Source of the DNA: Candidatus Tectimicrobiota bacterium
GTDB lineage: Bacteria > Tectomicrobia > Entotheonellia > Entotheonellales > Entotheonellaceae
Assembly (NCBI GenBank): GCA_026005175.1
Contig: BPKO01000005.1
Span: forward strand, 212,923-276,922
Length of the DNA stretch: 64,000 nt
Direction of reading: 5' to 3'
The position numbers and the translations under genes are program-made. Shown piece by piece: positions 35,611-45,424 of the stretch. Under the pieces are notes generated by a model. That model worked only from the letters and a program-made list of their open reading frames with translations, had not been told where the DNA came from and made no database searches. Within the stretch, counting starts at the first letter, position 1; every line of letters starts with the position of its first letter.

Positions 35611-38292
35611 GGCTCTCGCGGCCGGCAATGGCGTGGTAGAGCACCTTGGTAAGCTCGTCGGACTTAAAGGGCTTGATGATACAGCCGCAGAAGCCAAAAG
35701 CGCGGTAGTTGGCGAGAAGGGGATCGTTGGCGTAGCCGCTGGCCACAATCGCCCGCACCTCTGGATCGAAGGCCTTGAGGCGGGCGATGGTCTCTTTGGC
35801 GCCCATGCCGCCCGGGATGGTGAGGTCCAAAATCACGGCATCAAACGGCACGCCGGCGTCTTTGGCGCTGATGTAGGCGGCCAGCGCTTCCACCCCGTCG
35901 CGGGCAAAGGCCACTTCGTAGCCGAAGTGGTCGAGAATGGCGCCAATCACATCGCGGATGTCTTCTTCGTCTTCCATGACCAAAATGCGGCCGTGGGCCA
36001 CCGGCACCGCCTCGCGCTCTTCCTGGGGCGCCACCGCGCGCTGGGGGGTGGCGGGCAAGTAGACGTAAAACGTGGTGCCTTGGCCGAGCGCCGACTCGAC
36101 GGCGATGTGGCCGCCGTGGTTCTTGACGATGGAATACGAGGTAAACAGCCCCAGGCCGCTGCCCTGGGGCTTGGTGGTGAAGTAGGGATCGAAGATCTTG
36201 GCCAGCACGTCTTCGGCAATGCCCACCCCCTGGTCCTTGACGGTGATGCGCACGTACGGCCCGGGCTGCCGCGGGTAGAGATAGCCTGCCGTTTTCTCGT
36301 CAATGAAGACGTTTTCGGCCCGCACCTCGAGGGTGCCGCCTTCGGGCATGGCCTGGTCGGCGTTAATGATGAGGTTGTTCATCACCTGGGCGAGCTGGCC
36401 GGCATCGGCCTCGACGGACCAGAGGTCTTCGGCCAGCACCAGCTCGCACTTGACGTTGGAGCCGCGCAGCGAAAAATCGACCGCCGCCCGAATGATGTCG
36501 GCAACCGAGGTCGGGCGCTTGACCAGCGTGCCGCCGGTGGAGAAAGCCAGCAGCTGCTGGGTGAGGTTCTGGGCTTGCAGCGCCGCTTTCTCGGCGCTGG
36601 CCAGGCGGGGCCGCCGCCTTGGGGTGGTCCCCGACGTACAGCTTGGCCAGGGAGATGTTGCCCAGGATGGCGGTGAGGATGTTGTTGAAGTCGTGGGCAA
36701 TGCCGCCGGCCAACACGCCGATCGACTCGAGCTTGTCGGCTTTGAGCAGCTCTTCTTCGATGCGGCGGCGCTCGGTGACGTCGCGAAAGACGACCACCAC
36801 CCCCACCAGGCGGCCGTCGCGGTCGTGAATGGGCGCCGCGTTTTCGGCCACCAGATACTCCTGCCCGTGGCGTGCCTGCAAGAGCGAAGGCCGGTCGCGG
36901 CTGACCACGTCGTGGGTGCGCAGCACTTCCGCCACCAGGCTCTCACAGGGGAGGTGGGTTTTGTCGTCCAAGAGGCGCAGCACCGCTTCCAGAGGCTGCC
37001 CGATGGCCTCCTCCTGCGTCCAGCCGGTCATGTCCTCTGCCGCCTTGTTGAGCAGCGCAATGCGGCCGGCGGTGTCGGTGGTGATCACCCCGTCGCCAAT
37101 CGAGCGCAGCGTCACGGCCAGGCGCTCTTTTTCCGCCGCCAGGGCCTCTTCTGCCCGCCGCCGCTCGGCAATTTCCTGCCGCAGCTGCGCGTTGACCTCT
37201 TCCAGGGAACGGGTGCGCTCCAAGACTTTCTGCTCTAGCGAGGCGTTGATGCGGGCCAGCTCCTGCGCGAGCTGCTCGAGCTTCTCTTTGCTGCTTTTCA
37301 GTTCTCTTTCTGCTTTTTTGCCGGCGGTGATGTCTCTGGCAATGATGATTTTGCCAATGCCAACGTTTCCTTGCTTGATCGTTGCCTGAGAAATCGCCAC
37401 GATTCTCTCGCTATCACGGCCAACCGAAGTTTCGTAATCGTTGTAATCCTGGTTAAATTCGTAGTTTTCAAAAATATTAAATACAGTTTTGGCACTTCTC
37501 CCGATGATCTCTAAGGCACTATCGTTAAGTTGAACGATATTTCCATAGTTATCTGTGAGGATAACAGCGTCTTTGACATTAGTAAAGAGATCCTTTGCTG
37601 CTTCTTCGATCCCTATAGAGAGAAAATTGAATTTATTAACAGCAGCGAAAACAAAAAGAGATTGTATAGCGCAGGAAGGAATACCAATACGGGGAAAGGT
37701 TTTGATGCCAAAAATATAGGGAACGATAAGGTCGGAAATAAAGATGATGACATATGACAACAGAGACCCCTGAATGAGCAAGGACAGCTGCTGCTTTTCG
37801 TGTCTGGCACTCGCTTTTCTGTATTTTTCGTGTATCAAATAAATCGAATAAAGCGAAGGAAGGGCAAGGGCTAGAAAGGCCAGCTCGATAAAAAGCGGAC
37901 CGCCTTCTAAGCTTGCTCCCCACGTGTATTTCTGGTAGCCTTTTACGTAGAGATTCGTAAATACGTTAATAAATATCGAAGAAAAAATAACGAACGAGAA
38001 AAATTTGAAGAAGAAGTCTCGTTTTCTTTCGATAAAAACGTAGACAAAGTTCAGAAAACTCAGGGCGACCAGGAATCCTGTGGTAGTGGTGAGTTTTTCA
38101 AGCGGCATGAGGAAGCGGTCAGGAAGGTTCGACCACAGAAAAAACACTTCGAGCATCCAGAGGGCAAGGCAGAACGCAAAGAAGCTGTAGGGCCCTGTTG
38201 ACCGGCTTTTTGCCTTTCTGCGCCAAGATGTAGGCGAGGGTGAAGACGTTGATGACAAAGGCGAGCAGAGGGATGAGCGCATAAAAGTTCAT
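35600..38292 (-). CDS. Hybrid sensor histidine kinase with receiver domain (two frameshifts)
   Basis: About 897 residues from ATG 38292 (GGAGG seven bases upstream). The N-terminal sensor has about seven membrane helices (YALIPLLAFVINVFTLAYIL onward; histidine-kinase 7TM type), a first PAS-like domain (DLFTNVKDAVILTDNYGNIV), a coiled coil, a second PAS domain (IGDGVITTDTAGRIALLNKA), HisKA with the phospho-His in GIAHDFNNILTAILGN, HATPase (NLIINADQAM, GSGLGLFTSYSIV) and a receiver with Asp in VILDLTIPGGMG. Frames break near 38200 and 36605. DNA from about 37441 to 38100 is roughly 39 percent G+C by hand count, far below its surroundings, so the sensor half appears to have a foreign origin. No cognate regulator is adjacent. 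Confidence 0.85.
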
Positions 38293-38445
38293 GCTGCAGC
38301 CTCCACGGCACGTCGGCCGCAACCGTTGCCAACCGCCCGGCAGCGTTCAGCGCAAGGCCTGTGGGCTTAGGTGGGGGCGTTCACGGAGGGGGTTCTCCTC
38401 TTCTTGCGACGCAGAAAAGGGCGGCTCTTTGGCCATGCAACGGCA

Positions 38446-38474
38446 ATGATACACCCTTGTGCGGCAAATGCAAA
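38446..38474 (-). promoter_or_regulatory. Promoter upstream of the histidine kinase
   Basis: On the minus strand TTTGCA, a 17-base spacer, then TATCAT. It would give a leader of about 147 bases. Confidence 0.45.
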
Positions 38475-38568
38475 CGCCGAACAATCTATCCCCTGCCGGC
38501 TGAAATCCCTTTGCGTTGGCGGTCGCGCCGTGCGCGGCAGGCGGTGAAAAGGGCGGTAGCCACGCAGC

Positions 38569-41500
38569 TCAGCCCTGCCGCAGCCACTGGCGCAGGCCCT
38601 CGGCCAGCCGGTGCACGTGCGGCGCGCGCAAGAGGCTGAAGTGGTCGGCTTCCAGGACGTGCACGCGCACCCGGTGGCGGGTAAAGCGCTGCCAGGCCGG
38701 CGGCGCCGGGAGGCGGCGCCGGGTGTCGGCGGCCCACCAGACGCCCAGGGGGCAGGCCAGGGGGGAGAGCGAGACGCGCTGGGCCAGGGCCAGGTGCTGC
38801 GCGGCCAGCTGCAGGCGGCGCTCGCTTTGCGCCTCCGGCACGGCCTCGCACGGCAGCCCCTGCGCCTTGGCCCAAGCTCGCAGCCGCGCCAGGCGCTGCC
38901 GCGGGGGGAGGTCCTGCAGCGCCTGGCGCAGGGCCTGCTGGGTGGCTTCGGGAAGCGCCAGGAGGGCGCTGGCTGTTTCCCCGCCGCAGGCGGCCAGCAG
39001 GGCCAGCCAGGTGGCGTCGGCGGCGGCGATGCCGGGAAGGAGGGGATCGAGGAGGCCCACCCCGGCCACGGTCTGCCCTTGCTGCTCTAAGACCGCCGCC
39101 ACCGCCAGGGCCAGCAGGCCGCCCAGGGACCAGCCCAGCAGGACGTAGGGGCCGCCGGGCTGCTGCTGGCGGATGGCCGCCGCATAAGCCGCGGCCATGG
39201 CGGCAAGGGAGGGAAACTCTGCTTCGGCACCGGCCCAGACGCGCGACTGCAGGGCATAGCAGGGCTGCTCGGGGCCCAGCGCCGCGGCCAGCTCGCGGTA
39301 CACCAGTCCCTCGCCGCCGGCGGGAGGGCAGCAAAACAGGGGCGGCAGGTGTCCCTGCGGCTGCAAGGGGACCAGCAGCGAGGCCGGCGGCGCGGATTCC
39401 TGCTCGAGATGCGCTGCCAGCGCCGCCACCGTGGGGGCCTGTAGCAGGGTGGCCAGCGACAGCTCGCGGCCAAAGGCTTCCTGAATGCGCTGCAGCAGCC
39501 GCACCGCAAGGAGAGAATGGCCCCCCAGGGCGAAGAAGTCGTCGTGCACGCCAACCGCTTCCACGCCAAGCAGCTCGGCCCACAGCGCCGCCAGGCGGGC
39601 TTCCGTGGCGGTGCGCGGCGCCTCCGGGTTCCCCCGCGCTTTCCTGGCGCGGCGCCGGCAGCGCGCGCCGGTCGACTTTGCCGTTGGGGGTCAGCGGCAA
39701 GGCGTCAAGCACCACAAAGGCGGCGGGCAGCATGTAGGCAGGCAGCTGCTGGCGCGCAAAGGCGTGCAGGGCTGCCCTTTCCAGGCCCTGCCCCGGGCGC
39801 GGCACCACGTACGCCACCAGCCGCCGCTCGCCGCCTTCGTCGCGCACCGTGACCACCGCCTCGGCCACCTGCGGGTGGCGCCGCAGAACGGCTTCGATTT
39901 CCCCCAGCTCGATGCGGTAGCCCCGCAGCTTGATCTGGTGGTCGCGGCGGCCGAGGAATTCGAGCTGCCCGTCGGCGTGGTAGCGGGCCACGTCGCCGGT
40001 GCGGTAAAGCCGCTGTCCGGGGACGGCGCTAAAGGGATGGGGCACAAAGCGGGCCGCCGTGAGGCCGGGGCGGTGGAGATAGCCGCGCGCCAGCCCGGCG
40101 CCACCGGCGTAGATCTCTCCCGGCACGCCGATGGGCACCGGCTGGCCGTGGGCATCCAGGAGGTAGATCTCGGTGTTGGCAATTGGCCGGCCAATGGGGA
40201 TCCATCCCGGCTTTTCGCCCATGCGCTCGGGGTCGTACCAGGTGACGTCGGCCGCCACTTCCGAAGAGCCGTAGAGGTTGAGCAGGCGGCAATGCGGCAG
40301 GCGCTGGCGAAAACGCCGGTAGAGCTCGAACGAAAGCGGCTCGCCGCTGCAAATGCACAGGCGCAGCGGCGGCCAAGGCGTCGCGTCGGCAACGTGCAGC
40401 AGGGCCTCAAGCAGCGAGGGCACGAGCACCAGCCGCGTCACCCCGCGGGCGGCCAGCAGGCGCAGGAGGCGCCGCGGCTCGCGCACCACGGCGTCGGGAA
40501 TGACCACCGCCGGCACGCCTTGCAGCAGCGGGCCAAAGATCTCCCACACCGAGTCGACAAAGTTGAGCGAGGTCTTCTGGCAGCTCACCTCGCCGGCGGC
40601 AAAGGGGTACTCGCGCCACATCCAGGCGCAGCGGTTGACGGCGCCGCGGTGCAGGCCCACCACGCCTTTGGGCTGCCCTGTTGACCCCGAGGTGTAAAGC
40701 ACATACGCCGCGCTGTCCGGGGTGGTGGCGGTGGCCGGGTCGCGGTCGCTGCAGCGGGCGATGTGGGGCCAGTCGCGGTCGAGGCAAACAGGGTGGGCCG
40801 CGTGCGGCGGCAGCCCCTCTAGCCAGCGCTGCTGGGTGAGGAGCACCGCGGGGCGGGCGTCGGCCAGCATGTAGGCCAGCCGCTCGCGCGGATACGCCGG
40901 ATCGAGGGGCACATAGGCGCCGCCGGCCTTGAGAATCCCTAGCAGCGCCACCACCGCCTCGAGCGAGCGCTCCAGGCAGAGGCCAACGCGCACTTCCGGC
41001 CCCACGCCGAGCGCTTGCAAGTAGTGCGCCAGGCGATTGGCGCGGGCGTTGAGCTCGGCGTAGGTAAGCTGCCGCTCGCCTTCGATGAGGGCCACCTGCT
41101 GCGGCGTGCGCGCTGCCTGGGCGGCAAAGAGGTCGTGCAGGCAGGCGGTGTGCGGATAGGGGGCAGCGGTGGCGTTCCAGGCCCCCAGCAGCTGGTGGCG
41201 CTCTGCCGGGGTGAGCAAGGGAAGGGTGGCGATGGGCTGCGTGGCGTCGGCGGCGATGCCTGCAAGCAGCGTGCGGTAGTGGCCGAGCAGGCGCCTGATG
41301 GTTTCGGCGCCGAAAAGGTCGGGGTCATACTGCACGCTGACCGCCAGGGAAGACCCCACTTCGGCGGCGGCCAGCACCAGCTCGCAGGGCACGCCGGGGG
41401 GATCTAGGGGAAAGGCCTCCAGGCGCAAGCCGCCCACTTCGACGCGCACCCCCGGCACGCCGGCGGCCAGCGGCGTCAGATCCGGTTTTTCCCCGTACTG

Positions 41501-42889
41501 CGCCTTGTGCAGCAGGAACATCACCTGAAACAGCGGCGGGCGGCCGGCCACCCGCGGCGGCTGCAGGCGCTCGACCATGAGGGCAAAGGGATAGTCCTGG
41601 TGCGTGAGCGCCTGGCGGACGGTTTCCTGGACGTGCGCCAGCATCGCCGCAAAAGGCTGCTGCGGCCGCAGGCGCACCCGCAGCGGCACGGGATTGACGC
41701 AGTAGCCGACGACTTCGGCCCATTCCCGCCGCGTGCGCCCGAGCAGCGGCGAGCCCACGACCAGGTCGTCCTGGCCGCTGTAGCGAAAGAGAAGCACGTA
41801 AAAGGCGGCAAGCAGCGTCGTGTAAAGCGTGGCGTGGTGCTGGCGGCTCAGGGCGCGCAAGCGGGCGGTGAGCTCGGCGTCAAGGGTATCGGTCACCGCC
41901 GCTCCCCGGCGGCGCGGCCGCGGCGGCCGCGGCTGGTCGGTGGGCATGTCGAGGGCCGGCGGCGCCCCGGCCAGCTGCGCCTGCCAGTAGGCCCACCCCT
42001 GCTCGCCGGCCGGGCCGGCCAGGGTGTCATGCTGCCAGCGGACGAAGTCCGGGTACTGCCGCGGCGGCGGCAGTGGCGGCGGCGCCGCCCCGCGTGCGCT
42101 GTGGTACAGAGCCAAAAGCTCGTGCAGCATGACGGTCAGCGACCGCAAGTCGGCCACCAGGTGATGGATGACGACGAGGAGGACGCTTTCGTGCGGCGCG
42201 CGTAGGGCGAGCACCACCCGCAGCAAGGGCCCCCGCTCGAGCGCGAAGGGCTGCGCGGCCACCGCTTGCAGGCGCTGCCGCAGCGCCGCTTCGTCCCCGC
42301 TGCCGGCTTGCCACACCTCAAAGGCGCAGGGCAGGTCGGCGTGAACCCGCTGTACCGGCTCCCCGGCCGCAAGGGCAAAGGTGGTGCGCAGGCTGGCGTG
42401 CCGCGCCACCAGCTGCTGCAAGGCCTGCTGCAGGGCCTCGACGTCCAGCGCCCCGCGCACTCGCAGGGCCACGGCGATGTGGTAAGCGGCGCTCTCTGGC
42501 GCCTGCTGCTGGGCCAGCCACAAGGCGCGCTGCCCAAAGGAGAGGGGGTAAGTGCCGGCCGCGGCCGGGCCGCTGGCGGGCACTGCCCGCGGCGCCATCT
42601 CCTGCGCCACGTGCCGGGCCAGGGCGGCCAGGCTGGGGTGTTCCCAGGCCAGGGTGGCCGGCAGGGCGCAGCCCAGGGCGTCTTCCAGCTCGGCGACCAG
42701 CTCGACGGCGGCAAGCGAGTCAAGCCCGTAGCGCGCCAGCGGCGCCTCGACGTCGATCTCCTCCGGCGCCACCCCGAGCCGCTTGGCCACCTGGGCGGCC
42801 AGCCAGCCACAGAGGGCGTCTGGGGAGCTAGGCGGCAAGGGCCTGGCCTCCCAGCCGCAGGGCATGTCGATCGCCAGGTGTGGGGTCAC
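38569..42889 (-). CDS. Single-module NRPS: carrier-condensation-adenylation(beta-alanine)-carrier-thioesterase (one frameshift)
   Basis: About 1,440 residues. GTG 42889 overlaps the TGA that closes the upstream ligase frame (GTGA). Domains in order: N-terminal carrier with GLDSL (~50); condensation domain (~95-530) with HHLVADL; adenylation domain (~560-1080) with YVLYTSGSTGQPKGVV, NLYGSSEVAADVTWY, YRTGDVARY and LTPNGKVDRRALP; carrier with LGGHSL; thioesterase with GWSLGG and a late His in EADHFSLL. The frame breaks near 39640 between A and the second carrier. Read against GrsA positions, the A-domain code is V-D-W-L-I-S-L-A-D-K. The initial Val-Asp pair and the rest match the known beta-alanine code (VDWVISLADK) at nine of ten positions. 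With the adjacent fatty acyl-AMP ligase this predicts an N-acyl-beta-alanine-type product, released by the thioesterase. Confidence 0.88.
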
Positions 42890-44793
42890 CGTCTGTTCCT
42901 CCCTGAGGTCCGTGGTGCTGGCCGTGGCCTCGTCCTCGCGGGGGCCACGGCGGTTCGTGCTCGGGGAGCGCTAGGGGGGCTTGCCACTTCTCTACCACTT
43001 CCAGCGTCTGGCTGAGGAAGCCTTCTTTGCAGGCGTGCCGCCGCACTTTGCCGCTGGAGGTCTTGGGAATGCTGCCGGCGCGCAGCAGCACAATGGCAAA
43101 GGCCTGCAGGCCATGGGCTTCGGCAACCGCTTGGCGAATGCGGTCGATGACGGCAGTGAGCTCGGCAGGAGCAGGGACGGCTGGCTCGAAGCTCGGCATC
43201 ACCGCGTCGCGGCGCCGCTCGGGGCGGTGGTGCCGCGCGGGCTGGTAGCGCCGCTCGACTTCCTGCACGATGACCAGCCGCTCTTCTCCGGCCACCTCCA
43301 CGGTAAAGGCGGCGCCGCAGCCAGGCCGCAGGGCCGGGTGGCTCTGCTCGACGGTGCGCTCGATGTCCTGAGGGTAGTGGTTGCTGCCGCGGATAATGAG
43401 CACGTCTTTCAGGCGCCCGGTGACAAAGAGCTCGCCCTCGGCCAAGAAGCCCAAGTCGCCGGTGCGCAAAAACGGCCCCGCCCCGCTCTCGGCAAGATAC
43501 GCCTGAAACGTCGCCTGGGTGTCCTGCGGCCGGCGCCAGTAGCCCTGCGCCACGCTCGGCCCTGCCACCCAGATCTCGCCCACGCGCCCCGGCGGACAGG
43601 GGCGACTGCTGTCCGGGTCGACGATGAGGAGGGTCTGGTCCGGGAAGCTGCGGCCGCACCCGACCAGGGTCTGAGATCCCGGGGCGCCCGGGAGGCGCAG
43701 GCCGCACGCGGTGGTGTTCCAGGGCCGCTTTTTGCACCGAATACAGCACCGGCGGCGCGGTTTTGGTACCGCCGGTTACCATGAGTGTGGCCTCGGCCAG
43801 GCCGTAGCAAGGATAGAAGGCCTGGCGGCGGAAGCCACAGGCCGCAAACGCCGCCGCAAAGCGCTCCAGGGTCTCGGGCCGCACGGGCTCGGCGCCGTTA
43901 AACGCCACTTCCCAGCAGCTCAGGTCCAAGGTGGCGCGCTGCGCCGGGGGGATCTTGCGCACGCAGAGGTCGTAGGCAAAGTTGGGGCCGCCGCTTGTGG
44001 TGGCGCGGTAACGCGAGATGGCGTGCAGCCAGCGGTAGGGCCGCTGCAAAAAGGCAATGGGCGACATGAAAATGCAAGGAAAGCCCACGTAAACCGGCTG
44101 CAACAGCCCGCCGATGAGGCCCATGTCGTGGTAAAGGGGCAGCCAGCTTACGCCCAGCGAGGCGGCGGTGTGGCCAAACGCGTGCTGGATCCGCTGCGAG
44201 TTGTGCAGGAGGTTGCCGTGGCTCAGCATCACGCCCCGCGGCGTTCCCGTGGCGCCCGAGGTGTACTGCAAGAGGGCCAGCGTGTCGCGGCCGGCCGCCG
44301 GGGGTTGCCAGGCGTGCCCGGCCTCTGCCGGTAAGGTGTCGGTGGCCAGCCAGGGAAGGGTGGCCAGGGCCGGCACGGCCGTGGCCGCCTCGCGCAGCCG
44401 CTCGGCAAGCCCCTGGGTCGTCAGCACCACCCGCACCTGCGCGTCTTCGGCGATGGCCTGCAGCCGCTCGAGCATCCGGTTGAAACGGGGCGGGTAGGCC
44501 GGCACGGCCACGGCGCCGGCGTAGAAGCAGCCAAAAAGCGCGGCCACGTATTCCAGCCCCGAAGGATAGAGCAAGAGGGCCCGTTCCCCGCTGGCGCCGT
44601 GCGCTTGCAGCAGCGCGCCGATGGCCCGCGCCTGGCGGTCGAGCTGCGCGTAGGTGAGGTGTGCTTCGGCCGTTTCGCCGTCCGTCAGAAACGTGAAGGC
44701 GCGCTGCGCGGGCTGCTGGGCTGCCCGCCACTGCAAGATCTCGACAAAGGTGTCACCCGGAGGAGACACGGGCCGGGAGGCGCGGTGTGGCAT
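42886..44793 (-). CDS. Fatty acyl-AMP ligase (FAAL) (frameshifted)
   Basis: About 635 residues from ATG 44793 with AAGGAG nine bases upstream. The large domain carries LLQYTSGATGTPRGVMLSHG, the FAAL-type GGPNFAYDLCVRKI and FNGAEPVRPETLERF, and YGLAEATLMVTGG. The small domain (DLGFLAEGELFVTGRLKDVL, then IPKTSSGKVRR) is in another frame after a break near 43705. In that second frame the stop would be at 42828, inside the NRPS start; in the original frame the stop is at 42886, overlapping the NRPS GTG. A second small indel near the end would restore the latter, but this cannot be decided. FAALs activate fatty acids as acyl-AMP and load them on a carrier, here most likely the N-terminal carrier of the NRPS. 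Confidence 0.9.
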   Translation of the reverse strand: MPHRASRPVSPPGDTFVEILQWRAAQQPAQRAFTFLTDGETAEAHLTYAQLDRQARAIGALLQAHGASGERALLLYPSGLEYVAALFGCFYAGAVAVPAYPPRFNRMLERLQAIAEDAQVRVVLTTQGLAERLREAATAVPALATLPWLATDTLPAEAGHAWQPPAAGRDTLALLQYTSGATGTPRGVMLSHGNLLHNSQRIQHAFGHTAASLGVSWLPLYHDMGLIGGLLQPVYVGFPCIFMSPIAFLQRPYRWLHAISRYRATTSGGPNFAYDLCVRKIPPAQRATLDLSCWEVAFNGAEPVRPETLERFAAAFAACGFRRQAFYPCYGLAEATLMVTGGTKTAPPVLYSVQKAALEHHRVRPAPPGRPGISDPGRVRPQLPGPDPPHRRPGQQSPLSAGARGRDLGGRAERGAGLLAPAAGHPGDVSGVSCRERGGAVFAHRRLGLLGRGRALCHRAPERRAHYPRQQPLPSGHRAHRRAEPPGPAAWLRRRLYRGGGRRRAAGHRAGSRAALPARAAPPPRAAPRRGDAELRASRPCSCRAHCRHRPHSPSGCRSPWPAGLCHCAAARRQHSQDLQRQSAAARLQRRLPQPDAGSGREVASPPSAPRARTAVAPARTRPRPAPRTSGRNRR

Positions 44794-45202
44794 GTCTCAG
44801 AGCTCCTTAGAAAAATCGCACCTGCATCGAGCACGAAGCCCCATGGCGCTTGCAACCGGGATACCCTACGGTAAGGCAATTTTTATGCCAGATGCGGCCA
44901 GCAGGGCCCCCCGCCGGCTGGCGGCTGCCTCCCGCCGCCCCGGGGAGGAAAAGGGGTGGCCGCGGCCGCAGCCAAAAACTTGACAGCTTGCCGGGGCTGG
45001 CGGCTGCCCGCGCAGGGTGGTCCTGGCGGCCGCCAGTCTCGCTGCGCCTTGCGCTGGTTCCAGGTGTCAGCGGCCTGACGGCCAGACCTTGGCGGGGCTG
45101 TCAAAAGGCTTGACAGGGTGGCGGGCAAATCGGGGTGGCGCCGGGGGCCGGCCTTCGCTATGCTTTGTGCCAGCGGGGCGACCGCGGCAAGGAGCGCAGA
45201 GG
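44794..45202. other. Intergenic region between FAAL and the CoA-transferase remnant
   Basis: These 409 bases between divergent genes hold no convincing gene. They contain an operator-like dyad (45098-45116) and TTGACA-like sequences that lack matching -10 boxes. Weak frames here are shadows. Confidence 0.5.
45098..45116. promoter_or_regulatory. Operator-like dyad CTGTCAA-N5-TTGACAG
   Basis: A perfect 7-bp inverted repeat with a 5-base spacer, containing a consensus -35 hexamer in its right arm. The half-site TTGACAG also occurs near 44979. It may bind a dimeric regulator controlling the FAAL/NRPS pair or the rightward genes; no -10 is placed suitably for the embedded TTGACA. Confidence 0.35.
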
Positions 45203-45424
45203 ATGGCAGGACCCCTGGCAGGCATTCGCGTCGTTGACCTGACGTCGGTGATTGCCGGCCCCTTTGCCAAGTTTTCCGCCACCCCGGCCAGCGTGCGCCT
45301 GCCCCCGCCGCGGCTGGGAGAGCACACCGAGGCGGTGCTGGGCGAGCTGGGCTACCGTGCAGAGGCGATTGCCGCCTTGCGCCGGCAAGGGGTCATTGGG
45401 CCGCCAGAAGGGGAAGGGCGATGA
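45203..45424 (+). pseudogene. Internally deleted CaiB/BaiF (family III) CoA-transferase remnant
   Basis: A 73-residue frame with AAGGAG before ATG 45203. Its first 22 residues (AGPLAGIRVVDLTSVIAGPF) are the classic start of family III CoA-transferases, and the rest (KFSATPASVRLPPPRLGEHT, then EAVLGELGYR) is their classic C-terminus. The ~320 residues between, including the catalytic Asp, are missing, with the frame preserved across the junction near residue 23. The stop overlaps the next start (ATGA), so the operon layout survived. Either a genomic deletion or an assembly collapse would produce this. Confidence 0.75.
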
